DNA of 5,678 bases from Candidatus Cloacimonadota bacterium (GCA_030667725.1 DAOUVH010000087.1:1-5678), one strand, 5' to 3'. Shown: positions 1 to 5,678, counted from the stretch's first letter. Made by a program: numbers and translations. The notes: generated by a model not told the origin, from the letters alone.

Positions 1-110
1 GCAGCATAACTGCCAACACCTCCCAAACCCATTACTGCAACTCTGGTTTTTTGAAATATCTTTATCGCTTCTTTGCCGAATAATAGTTCAGTTCTGGTAA
101 ATTGTTTCAT
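1..110 (-). CDS. tcdA: tRNA threonylcarbamoyladenosine dehydratase, N-terminal part (cut by window edge)
   Basis: Only the first 36 codons and two bases are inside the window; the gene continues past position 1. The ATG is at 110-108. The translation opens MKQFTRTELLFGKEAIKIF, then a beta strand and the nucleotide-binding glycine motif GLGGVGS at residues 28-34. The RTELL.G opening followed at once by this motif is the usual start of the TcdA/YgdL (CsdL) branch of the E1-like ThiF/MoeB/HesA superfamily. TcdA uses ATP to dehydrate t6A at position 37 of ANN-decoding tRNAs into cyclic ct6A, in the cytoplasm. The catalytic cysteine and any zinc site lie outside the window, so ThiF, MoeB or HesA remain less likely alternatives. 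A GGAAAAA stretch just upstream can serve as ribosome-binding site. It starts 37 bases after the tatD stop on the same strand with no terminator between, so the two are probably co-transcribed. Confidence 0.85.
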   Translation of the reverse strand, partial: MKQFTRTELLFGKEAIKIFQKTRVAVMGLGGVGSYA

Positions 111-147
111 TTATTTTTTCCATATTTATTTTGATAACTAGTCCTTC

Positions 148-918
148 TCATAAAATATTCCCGAACATTTCGCAAAAATTCTTAAATTGTCTTTCTTTTA
201 GTGTTTCCAGACTAGTATTTGTTTTTTGCGAAACCTGTTTTACAGCCCAAACAAGATTCTTCAGATGATTGAAATCTTCATTTAATTCACGTGATCTCAT
301 ATAGGGAGCATCAGTCTCAAAGAAATAGAATCCATGTTTTATTATTGCTTTTAATACTTCATTTTTGGGTGGTTTTGCGTTTAAGGAGAACCCAAGATCA
401 TATTTTTTAAATATTTCAAAGATTTCTTTCGAAGCATTAAATGCGTGTAGAAATCCCCGTACTTTCGGGAAACTATTTTTCAATATCTTATCCAGTTCGT
501 AATATTGTTTTACAGTGTGAAAAACTACAGGCAGGTCATAATTTTTAGCCAGATCAAGTTGCATCAACAATATTTTCTTCTGCCAATTGAAATTGTCATT
601 TCGGCTATCGAGTCCAATCTCACCTATCGCAATAATATCTTTTGCATCACAGTGCTTTATCAATAACTCGAAATCATCTTCCGAACTTTTATCGTAATAT
701 GGATGAATTCCAGCGCTCCATTTTATCTCAATCTCATTCCCTGGTTCATCTACTTTCTGAAATTTAGGAAGATTGATCAATTCATATTCATCTTTACATA
801 ATGATGAAGAGACAAGACAAGTAATTCCCGCTTCTCGTGCAGTAGATATTTCTTCATCAAGATTTGTTAAAATTCTCTCATCACTTAAGTGGCAATGTAC
901 ATCAATGAAACCTTTCAT
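148..918 (-). CDS. tatD: TatD-family metal-dependent deoxyribonuclease
   Basis: This complete 256-residue protein has the usual length of TatD-family hydrolases, which fold as TIM barrels of the amidohydrolase superfamily. All expected metal ligands can be seen: H8 and H10 in DVHCHL, E100 in AIGEIGLD, H134 in VVFHT, H158 in GFLHAFN and D203 in FETDAPYM. H72 in SAGIHPYY is the conserved family histidine. Known members are Mg-dependent cytoplasmic DNases with 3'-5' exonuclease activity, linked to DNA repair and degradation; the substrate of this copy cannot be read from sequence. The ATG at 918-916 puts the HxH strand at residue 8, as in homologues, and has AGGA at 926-929 with a 7-base spacer. 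The gene sits upstream of tcdA on the same strand. Its own upstream region is occupied by a repeat element starting at 931, so its promoter is either further up (1064-1115) or read-through from the barrel gene. Confidence 0.93.
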   Translation of the reverse strand: MKGFIDVHCHLSDERILTNLDEEISTAREAGITCLVSSSLCKDEYELINLPKFQKVDEPGNEIEIKWSAGIHPYYDKSSEDDFELLIKHCDAKDIIAIGEIGLDSRNDNFNWQKKILLMQLDLAKNYDLPVVFHTVKQYYELDKILKNSFPKVRGFLHAFNASKEIFEIFKKYDLGFSLNAKPPKNEVLKAIIKHGFYFFETDAPYMRSRELNEDFNHLKNLVWAVKQVSQKTNTSLETLKERQFKNFCEMFGNIL

Positions 919-925
919 TATTTTT

Positions 926-929
926 TCCT
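926..929 (-). promoter_or_regulatory. Ribosome-binding site of tatD, abutting a repeat element
   Basis: On the minus strand the sequence reads TAGGAAAAAATA then ATG. AGGA pairs with the 16S anti-SD and lies 7 bases from the start codon. It is worth listing because the left end of the 931-1063 repeat is only one base further upstream: the inserted element stops just short of the translation signal. Confidence 0.6.
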
Positions 930-971
930 ATGTCTTTGCGAGTTTTCTCTCATCGGCATCGAACGAAGCAA

Positions 972-993
972 TCTCTACTGTTGAAAGTAGAGA
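972..993. repeat. Central hairpin of the repeat element
   Basis: TCTCTACT (972-979) and AGTAGAGA (986-993) are perfectly complementary, giving an 8-bp stem with a 6-base loop (GTTGAA). It sits between the two arms of the 931-1063 element and would form in RNA from either strand. No T-run follows on either strand, so it is unlikely to be an intrinsic terminator. Confidence 0.65.
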
Positions 994-1023
994 AAGAAAT
1001 GATTGCCACGTCACTTTGTTCCT

Positions 1024-1053
1024 TTCATCCTTCGTAGTACTACGGAGAATGGA
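1024..1053. repeat. Nested palindrome, CGTAGTACTACG core
   Basis: The core CGTAGTACTACG (1033-1044) is a perfect 12-base palindrome. The symmetry continues outward to 1024-1053 with 12 Watson-Crick pairs, two G-T pairs and one mismatch in total (arms of 15 positions around the 1038/1039 centre). The sequence either side (GTCACTTTGTTCC on the left, GCAATGACA on the right) reads like the two parts of one repeat arm, so this palindrome looks inserted into, or grown within, the larger element. It could be a second short repeat family. Function is unknown. Confidence 0.55.
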
Positions 1054-1115
1054 CGCAATGACAGCAAGAGTCTTTGAAAGTATCTCTGTAAATATAATAA
1101 TGTCCTATATTTTAA

Positions 1116-1146
1116 ACCTTGCGGAGGTTTTAAACCTGCGCAAGGT
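1116..1146. repeat. 13-bp-stem palindrome after the FecR/barrel gene, possible terminator
   Basis: ACCTTGCGGAGGT (1116-1128) and ACCTGCGCAAGGT (1134-1146) are complementary at 12 of 13 positions (one G-G mismatch) around a 5-base loop. A 9-base direct repeat TTTAAACCT (1111-1119 and 1129-1137) overlaps it. It begins 12 bases after the TAA of the barrel gene on the minus strand, the right place for a transcription terminator. The downstream minus-strand sequence (TTAAAATATAGG) is AT-rich but is not a proper U-run. The AAACCTTGCG-AGGTTT pattern is also typical of dispersed palindromic repeats, so it may be a repeat that secondarily acts as an mRNA 3'-end stabiliser or weak terminator. Confidence 0.55.
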
Positions 1147-1158
1147 AGTTAAATTCTA

Positions 1159-3276
1159 TTAAAAACTAAATTCCACACCCATACTCATTGAAGTGATAGT
1201 TTCGTCCGTACCTTTGATCTTTCCATCATTATTAAGATCAACATAACGTTCTTGATAGCTTCCTACCAACTGGGTGTTCCCACCTAATGAGTAACCAAGC
1301 GAACCATTGATAATAGCATTAGCTGTTTTAAATTCGGTTAATTTATCAAATCCGGTTTGAGTGTATCCGATCTCAGCTTTGGAGAGTTTAGGGATAAGAT
1401 TTGTATCAAGATTTGCTTTTCCCCACAAAGAACGTGAGTTGTCATCATTATCATCATACATATCTTCATAAGCAACAGTAACAAAAAGGAAATTTAGAAT
1501 ATTAGTAGTAAGAGCTCCATACCAGCCATGAGATTTGGTCATATCCTCCAAAAGACTTTCTTTGGTTAGAACACTATCAATATCTGTATAAACAAATGCT
1601 CTCTGTTCATCATAAAGCTGGTCAAAGAAGGCTGGCATAAAATCATCCTGATAAATCCTATATTCCAGATTCATATGGAATATAAGGAATTTTGAATAGA
1701 AACCAGGAAAGATGAAACCCATACCATGTCCGTCTATTTGTGCAGCTTCACCATAATGACTTAAAGTGAATAAAGGATTCTGAACAAAGGGAAGTTCATA
1801 ATCTACGCCAAATACAGTTATATTATCTATTGGTAAATCATTGAATGATTGATTTCTTTGGCTGTCAATATACCCGCCATCTTCATAGAACCAATTATCA
1901 AATCCTGTCGAATCTCCATTGATGGAAACATAAGCTTGCAACCATTCATCAATTTCATAGTCAACATCATTATGCCAATCTTCATCGAATGGGAAATCAT
2001 CAAAATGATCAGGAAAATTATCATCGTCTGAATCAAGTAATCCTTTTACTTGATTACGATCATGCGCAATTGTTCCACCAAAAACCAGATTATTAAAAAG
2101 TGGAATACTCGTGTTACCCAAAGGTTTTATAGTTAGCCTTCCACCCAGAACTTCATTTTTCACTGCATTTGCAGTAAATACTTCTGCAGTCATTCCGGCT
2201 GCAGGAAGATTTCCACCAAGTTGAATACCGATTTGCTTATATTCAGGATACCGTAACATATTGGAATAATCTTTCATTACCAAACCATGTCCTAATGTGT
2301 ACGATTTAAAACCACCGAGTCTTCCATAAAATGAATCTCCACGCTCTCCATAACGAAGATAGTATATTTTATTCACATAATCTTCAAAGCTGTCCCAGTC
2401 TTCCTTTCGCACATTACCGTTACTATCAATCATCAGATCTACATCTAATCCAAGTCCAAATTTACCGAAAACAAGTTCCGGCATTAATCTTATTTGAGTA
2501 TAAGTTTCTTCTCCCAGCATTACAGCACCAACTCCTCCACCCATATTGAAAGGTCCTGCAGAAGATGAATCTTCAGCTTCTTCTTCCTCTTCTTGTTCGA
2601 TCACTTCTGGTGTTTCAGTTGGTGTTTCCTCAATCTCTGTTCTGGGAACTACTTCTTCTTGAATAGTTTTGTAATCTTCATTAATAAATTCTCTTTGGGA
2701 TTCTTCAATTGTTTCGGGGTCGAATGGTACAACAATAATCGGCTGATCTCCTGAGAAAGTACCTTTTTGACCGGCACCAATTGATCCGACTTCACCGGTG
2801 ATCGTATTTTGGAATTGGACTTCACCTTCGAATGTAAAGAGCTCTGTTGTGCCATCTTCCGCAACATTCAGCATGAAATTAGTACCTTTTACCGAAGCTA
2901 CCGTCGTGGGAGTTTCTATTTCAAATTTCCCTGTGCCTTTTTCTACTTTTGCCCAGAGTTCTCCCATTTTAAGCAGACTTTTCTTATTATACTTTTCACC
3001 TTCCTTTTCTGTCCGAATATTAAGAATTGTATTTGGGAAAAGCTTAACGATAGAACTTTCATCTTCAAATTGAATAGCAGCATAAGATTCTGCTTTTGTC
3101 TCAATCTCATCTCTGTTAAAAAGCTCATCTCCAAGTTTTAAAGCAGAACTTTCCAGGTTTCGGGTAAGCTCTACATTTCCTTTTACTTTGAGTGGATATG
3201 CAACTGACTCAATGGCATATACTCCAGCTAAGTTGATAATTATAAATGATACTAAAAATATAATTTTCTTTTTCAT
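1159..3276 (-). CDS. Secreted FecR-domain protein with probable outer-membrane beta-barrel
   Basis: The protein has 705 residues. Residues 1-21 form a Sec signal peptide (KKK, a hydrophobic core, then a likely cut after GVYA). Residues about 25-155 look like a FecR-type domain: 'GDELFNRDEIET' at 49-60, the core TPTTVASVKGTNF at 122-134 and 'LFTFEGEV' at 146-153. Residues 195-240 are an acidic Pro/Thr/Glu linker ending in a run of Glu and Ser. From about 243 to the end, alternating hydrophobic and aromatic strands suggest a beta-barrel, and the last residue is Phe (GVEFSF), as in BAM-assembled outer-membrane proteins. Asp/Asn-rich loops at 415-433 (TSP3-like), 606-613 and 680-692 (DLNNDGKIKGTDE, EF-hand-like) may bind calcium. 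Classical FecR is an anti-sigma regulator with a membrane helix; that architecture is absent here, so a structural or ligand-binding surface role is more likely. The exact function is not recognised. The ATG has a strong AGGAGGA site. Confidence 0.82.
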   Translation of the reverse strand: MKKKIIFLVSFIIINLAGVYAIESVAYPLKVKGNVELTRNLESSALKLGDELFNRDEIETKAESYAAIQFEDESSIVKLFPNTILNIRTEKEGEKYNKKSLLKMGELWAKVEKGTGKFEIETPTTVASVKGTNFMLNVAEDGTTELFTFEGEVQFQNTITGEVGSIGAGQKGTFSGDQPIIVVPFDPETIEESQREFINEDYKTIQEEVVPRTEIEETPTETPEVIEQEEEEEAEDSSSAGPFNMGGGVGAVMLGEETYTQIRLMPELVFGKFGLGLDVDLMIDSNGNVRKEDWDSFEDYVNKIYYLRYGERGDSFYGRLGGFKSYTLGHGLVMKDYSNMLRYPEYKQIGIQLGGNLPAAGMTAEVFTANAVKNEVLGGRLTIKPLGNTSIPLFNNLVFGGTIAHDRNQVKGLLDSDDDNFPDHFDDFPFDEDWHNDVDYEIDEWLQAYVSINGDSTGFDNWFYEDGGYIDSQRNQSFNDLPIDNITVFGVDYELPFVQNPLFTLSHYGEAAQIDGHGMGFIFPGFYSKFLIFHMNLEYRIYQDDFMPAFFDQLYDEQRAFVYTDIDSVLTKESLLEDMTKSHGWYGALTTNILNFLFVTVAYEDMYDDNDDNSRSLWGKANLDTNLIPKLSKAEIGYTQTGFDKLTEFKTANAIINGSLGYSLGGNTQLVGSYQERYVDLNNDGKIKGTDETITSMSMGVEFSF

Positions 3277-3280
3277 TGTA

Positions 3281-3287
3281 TCCTCCT
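3281..3287 (-). promoter_or_regulatory. Strong Shine-Dalgarno of the FecR/barrel gene
   Basis: The minus strand reads AGGAGGA, then TACA, then ATG. This full-consensus site is the strongest of the translation signals in the window and fixes the start at 3276. It suggests high translation, fitting an abundant envelope protein. Confidence 0.8.
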
Positions 3288-3302
3288 GATAAATTTTATC
3301 TA

Positions 3303-3331
3303 AAAACTCTATTTTGTGTACATGGTGTCAA
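3303..3331 (-). promoter_or_regulatory. Tentative promoter of the FecR/barrel gene
   Basis: A perfect TTGACA lies on the minus strand at 3331-3326. A 17-base spacer would place the -10 at 3308-3303 (GAGTTT), which is a poor match. The predicted start of transcription, near 3296, would leave a leader of about 20 bases holding the AGGAGGA site, which is reasonable. The weak -10 keeps this tentative; the host sigma factor may use a different -10. Confidence 0.3.
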
Positions 3332-3337
3332 GAATAA

Positions 3338-3349
3338 TGTGTTAACACA
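3338..3349. promoter_or_regulatory. Perfect 12-base palindrome in the divergent control region, candidate operator
   Basis: TGTGTTAACACA is its own reverse complement. It lies in the 159-base gap between two divergent genes, 6 bases upstream of the TTGACA that may serve the barrel gene, and 86 bases before the rqcH start. A related shorter sequence, TGTGTACA, starts at 3315, 23 bases away (about two helical turns). The TGTG-N4-CACA form resembles sites of dimeric winged-helix regulators, but the spacing is shorter than a CRP site (TGTGA-N6-TCACA), and no regulator is encoded here. The rest of the gap, 3350-3426, is AT-rich; no convincing plus-strand promoter for rqcH could be picked out. Confidence 0.4.
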
Positions 3350-3426
3350 CTACATAGAGTGAATCAGTAGACTTCTTTTTATAGACAGAATCAATTCATA
3401 TTTTTTCTTGTTATTTGTAATTATTT

Positions 3427-3433
3427 GAGGTGA
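3427..3433 (+). promoter_or_regulatory. Ribosome-binding site deciding the rqcH start
   Basis: GAGGTGA lies just before ATG at 3436, with 5 bases between GAGG and the ATG. A GTG at 3430, in the same frame and two codons earlier, overlaps this site and has no purine-rich site of its own upstream, so ATG 3436 is the better start. Confidence 0.65.
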
Positions 3434-3435
3434 GA

Positions 3436-4938
3436 ATGCAATATAAATATCTGGCAGAATGGCTAAAAGATAACAAGGAACAAAATCTTGTTTTTAAATC
3501 GATAAGTAAATTTGAAGATCAATATTTCATTGAATTTAATAAACGGAAAGAGGGACTTCATATTAACCTTTCATCACAAGATTGTTTCTGCTTCTTTACG
3601 CAAAACATAACAATCCCTTTTGAACAGAGAAATGAGCTTGATATTATGAATACTCATCTTAAAGAAGCACATTTTACTGAATTAAGTATTTCTGAAACTG
3701 ACAGAATAATTTATTTAAATTTTTCTAAAATTGATATTTATAATAATAAGCAAAATTATAAATTGATAGTGGAATTAATTCCACGTTATCAAAATATTAT
3801 ACTTCTCAAATTGGAAGAGGAAAATGGTCAGATCATTGATTGTACAAAAAAAGTTAGTTTTGCTGAAAGCAGGCAAAGGCAGATTCTGCCCGGTTTGGAA
3901 TATACTCCACCTCAAACAGAATTCAAGATTGAAAGAGATGAAGTTCAATTCCCTATCAGTATTGATTCAGTAAAGAAATTCAGAGAATCTTCAGAAGCAT
4001 CACCTAATTTTAATTCAATAAATCAGTTATTTGAAGAATTATATTTCAACTGGATATTCAAAGCAAGAAATGTAAGAATAAAAAGTGAGAAGATCAAGCA
4101 GATCAATAAAGAAATAAAGAAGAAAACAAATAAGATAGAGAAGCAGAAAAAAGAACTTATTACAGCTAATAAAGAGGAAAGCTGGAAACAGCAGGCTGAA
4201 CTACTGAAAGCAAATTTTGCATTAATAAAAAAAGGGATGAAATCCATTATTCTTCAAAATTATTACGAGGATGATTTCCCAGAGATCGAGATTATTTTGA
4301 ATCCTGAAAAAGATGCAAAGCAAAATATTAAAAATTACTTTAAAAAATATCGTAAAGCAAGAGATGGGAAAGTAGAAATTCAAAAACAGATCAAGATTGC
4401 GAAAAATGAGATCGAGATATTGGAGAGAGATATCTTTGAACTCGAAGAGACGGAAATTTTCTTTGGTAAACAGGAAAATAGTAAGAAAAAGAAACCTCAA
4501 AAAACAAGTTACAAAAAGTTAGCTATTGATGAAGATTGGGAAATATATATCGGCAGGACAAGTAAGGAAAATGATACACTCACAACCCGCTTTGCAAAAC
4601 CGCATGACTGGTGGTTCCATACCCGGATATTTCGAGGGACTCATGTAATATTACGAAATTTCAACAAGAAGGAGCTTCCTAATAAACTTAGACTTTTGTG
4701 TTCTCAACTTGCGGCTTATTACAGCAAAGCAAAAAAATCTACAAATGTTCCGGTTGACCATACCCAGATTCGTTATGTGCGAAAACCACGGGGAAGTGCT
4801 CCTGGTTATGTAGTTTATACTAATCAAAAGACGCTATTTGTAGATCCGTTGAGCATTCGTGCAGTTGCGGAGAAATTAGAGAAAAATTTAACACAGAGAC
4901 ACAAAGACACTGAGAACACTGAGAACACTGAGAATTAA
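3436..4938 (+). CDS. rqcH: RqcH / NFACT-family ribosome-associated quality control factor (Rqc2 homologue)
   Basis: The protein has 500 residues from ATG 3436. Residues 1-175 are NFACT-N: D89-R90 in ETDRIIYLNF match by eye the Asp-Arg pair (D97/R98 in B. subtilis) needed for alanine-tRNA recruitment, followed by 'VELIPRYQNIILL' at 112-124. Residues about 210-345 are a Lys/Glu-rich coiled coil, broken by the family segment LLKANFALIKKG (256-267) and ILNPEKDAKQNIKNYFKKY (287-305). Residues about 360-480 are NFACT-R (DUF814): EIYIGRTSKENDTLTT, DWWFH at 391-395, GTHVI, and VRKPRGSAPGYVVY at 448-461. Family members bind stalled 50S-peptidyl-tRNA complexes in the cytoplasm and add C-terminal alanine tails that mark the peptide for proteolysis. 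It is somewhat shorter than Gram-positive members (about 570). The last 16 residues come from a tandem DNA repeat and are not part of the family. FbpA-type adhesin naming is a historical alternative for this family. Confidence 0.92.
   Translation: MQYKYLAEWLKDNKEQNLVFKSISKFEDQYFIEFNKRKEGLHINLSSQDCFCFFTQNITIPFEQRNELDIMNTHLKEAHFTELSISETDRIIYLNFSKIDIYNNKQNYKLIVELIPRYQNIILLKLEEENGQIIDCTKKVSFAESRQRQILPGLEYTPPQTEFKIERDEVQFPISIDSVKKFRESSEASPNFNSINQLFEELYFNWIFKARNVRIKSEKIKQINKEIKKKTNKIEKQKKELITANKEESWKQQAELLKANFALIKKGMKSIILQNYYEDDFPEIEIILNPEKDAKQNIKNYFKKYRKARDGKVEIQKQIKIAKNEIEILERDIFELEETEIFFGKQENSKKKKPQKTSYKKLAIDEDWEIYIGRTSKENDTLTTRFAKPHDWWFHTRIFRGTHVILRNFNKKELPNKLRLLCSQLAAYYSKAKKSTNVPVDHTQIRYVRKPRGSAPGYVVYTNQKTLFVDPLSIRAVAEKLEKNLTQRHKDTENTENTEN
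4891..4933 (+). repeat. Short tandem repeat (ACAC-GAG units) forming the rqcH 3' end
   Basis: Five head-to-tail units: ACACAGAG and ACACAAAG (4891-4906), then three identical ACACTGAGA units (4907-4933). The stop TAA follows at 4936. With a 9-base unit the array stays in frame and encodes a Thr-Glu-Asn triplet three times. The sequence recalls the dispersed ACACAGAGACACAGAG repeats of many environmental genomes, which usually lie between genes. Here it overlaps the coding end. Confidence 0.75.
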
Positions 4939-5020
4939 AAACGGTAGATTCATCTTGGCGTAGTATTGCCTTAGCGGAGACAGGTGATTTTCAATGTTTA
5001 ATTAAAGATAAGGATAAAAT

Positions 5021-5027
5021 AGGAAGG
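5021..5027 (+). promoter_or_regulatory. Ribosome-binding site of queC
   Basis: AGGAAGG with a 7-base spacer to ATG 5035 fixes the queC start. The rest of the 96-base gap after rqcH (4939-5020) shows no terminator hairpin and only a 10-base AT palindrome TTTAATTAAA (4997-5006), so queC may be read from the rqcH transcript. Confidence 0.7.
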
Positions 5028-5034
5028 AATAAAT

Positions 5035-5678
5035 ATGAATAGAGGGATTGTACTTTTAAGCGGTGGAATGGATAGTTTGGTTACTGCTTCTATAGCTAAG
5101 AAAGAATGTGATGAAATTTACTTTCTGCATTTGAATTACGGGCAGATGACCGAAGATAGAGAAATGCGAGCCTTCCGTAAGATGTGCAATTTTTTCAATC
5201 CCAAAGATATTCTTGTAGCTGATATTAGCTATCTGAAAGAAATAGGTGGCTCAAGCCTGACAGATAGCAATATGCAGATAAAAGATCATGATAGTGAAGA
5301 AGGTGTTCCTACCTCGTATGTTCCTTTTAGGAATGCACATCTGGTTACGATTGGCACAAGTTGGGCAGAAGTTATTGAGGCTAATAGAATTTATATTGGT
5401 GCAGTTGAAGAAGATAGTTCCGGTTATCCTGATTGCCGGGAGAGTTTTTATAAAGCTTTTGAAAAAGCCATTGATCTTGGTACAAAAGATGAAACTAAAA
5501 TTGAACTGATAACACCCATTATTCATAAAAGAAAAACTGAGATAGTAAAACTTGGAGCTGAATTGAAAGCACCATTGGAAATGAGCTGGAGCTGTTATAA
5601 GAATAACGATATTGCCTGTGGAAAATGTGACAGTTGTGTGTTACGCATAAACGCTTTTAAAGAAGCAGGAATGAAAGA
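5035..5678 (+). CDS. queC: 7-cyano-7-deazaguanine (preQ0) synthase, C-terminal tip cut by window edge
   Basis: An open frame of 214 codons runs from ATG 5035 off the window. It begins MNRGIVLLSGGMDS, whose SGGMDS (residues 9-14) is the ATP-pyrophosphatase PP-loop. HLNYGQ (32-37), VPFRN (96-100) and EEDSSGYPDCRESF (125-138) are QueC family motifs. C187, C195, C198 and C201 (SC then CGKCDSC) make the zinc site. QueC converts 7-carboxy-7-deazaguanine to preQ0 using ATP and ammonia, the last step before preQ0 enters queuosine synthesis in bacteria. Family members are about 220-230 residues, so only the last few residues are missing. No queD, queE or queF lies in the window; they may follow downstream. 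All catalytic motifs are intact. It follows rqcH by 96 bases on the same strand. Confidence 0.95.
   Translation, partial: MNRGIVLLSGGMDSLVTASIAKKECDEIYFLHLNYGQMTEDREMRAFRKMCNFFNPKDILVADISYLKEIGGSSLTDSNMQIKDHDSEEGVPTSYVPFRNAHLVTIGTSWAEVIEANRIYIGAVEEDSSGYPDCRESFYKAFEKAIDLGTKDETKIELITPIIHKRKTEIVKLGAELKAPLEMSWSCYKNNDIACGKCDSCVLRINAFKEAGMK

Larger units (their letters stand above)
931..1063. repeat. MITE-like interspersed repeat with terminal inverted repeats
   Basis: The ends are inverted copies: TGTCTTTGCG at 931-940 and CGCAATGACA at 1054-1063, whose complement TGTCATTGCG matches 9 of 10. Inside lie GAACGAAGCAATCTCT (961-976) and GATTGCCACGTCACTTTGTT (1001-1020). This is the general layout (TGTCATTGCGAG, GAAGCAATCTC, GATTGCCACGTCAC, CGCAATGACA) of a non-coding palindromic repeat that I recall from many uncultivated bacterial genomes. 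It holds no transposase and no convincing reading frame. The mid-point is a clean hairpin (972-993), and a second palindrome (1024-1053) interrupts the right arm. What mobilises it is not visible. No clear target-site duplication is seen. The element separates the barrel gene from tatD. Confidence 0.6.

Noticed and set aside
1093..1098. Perfect TATAAT on the plus strand
   Set aside because: No plus-strand gene follows; it lies in an AT-rich spacer where such a match is expected by chance.
931..1146. Structured small RNA or riboswitch upstream of tatD
   Set aside because: The hairpins are explained by terminal inverted repeats and palindromic repeats, and no known riboswitch core is visible.
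773..1162. Plus-strand open frame of 129 codons
   Set aside because: It runs antisense through the tatD 5' end and then the repeat element, has no ribosome-binding site or family motif, and its protein is low-quality repeat translation.
2798..3141. Two overlapping plus-strand frames antisense to the FecR region
   Set aside because: They are shadows of the well-supported barrel gene; no start signal and no recognisable motif.
3293..3298. TAAAAT on the minus strand as -10 of the barrel gene (with TACACA 17 bases upstream)
   Set aside because: Transcription would begin inside the AGGAGGA site, leaving almost no leader.
3430..3435. GTG start for rqcH two codons upstream
   Set aside because: The GTG lies within the GAGGTGA ribosome-binding site and has no site of its own; ATG 3436 fits better.
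4891..4933. Tandem units as a CRISPR-like array
   Set aside because: Units of 8-9 bases with no spacers; this is a simple tandem repeat.
5251..5526. Open frames on both strands inside the queC region
   Set aside because: The frame from 5035 carries every QueC motif, so these are shadows of it.

Overview
The window is AT-rich, tightly packed bacterial DNA with no sign of a plasmid, prophage, transposase or CRISPR array. It suggests a diderm bacterium: the largest gene encodes a protein with a signal peptide, a FecR-type domain and a probable outer-membrane beta-barrel that ends in phenylalanine. The barrel style, together with short interspersed palindromic repeats, recalls uncultivated FCB-group lineages such as Cloacimonadota. 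That placement is a low-confidence inference, because the window holds no marker RNA.

Layout. On the minus strand, reading from the right, lie the FecR/beta-barrel gene (1159-3276), a 240-base spacer filled almost entirely with repeats (919-1158), a tatD-family metal-dependent nuclease gene (148-918), and the first 36 codons of tcdA, a tRNA t6A dehydratase (1-110, cut by the window edge). On the plus strand lie rqcH, an NFACT-family ribosome quality-control factor (3436-4938), and queC, the preQ0 synthase (5035-5678, cut a few codons before its expected stop). The two groups diverge from a 159-base control region (3277-3435) that carries a perfect 12-base palindrome.

Four of the five genes are housekeeping. 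Three touch translation: tcdA and queC act in tRNA modification (ct6A37 and queuosine/preQ0), and rqcH in rescue of stalled 50S-nascent-chain complexes. No physical pathway linking them can be read from the sequence. The FecR/barrel protein is the least understood product.

The most notable non-coding content is repetitive. A MITE-like element of about 133 bases, with 10-base terminal inverted repeats, ends one base from the tatD ribosome-binding site and has a second palindrome nested in it. A 13-bp-stem palindrome follows the stop of the barrel gene. A short tandem repeat (ACACTGAGA) has become the coding end of rqcH, giving it a Thr-Glu-Asn tail. No convincing new biological system is visible; the region looks ordinary apart from this repeat activity.
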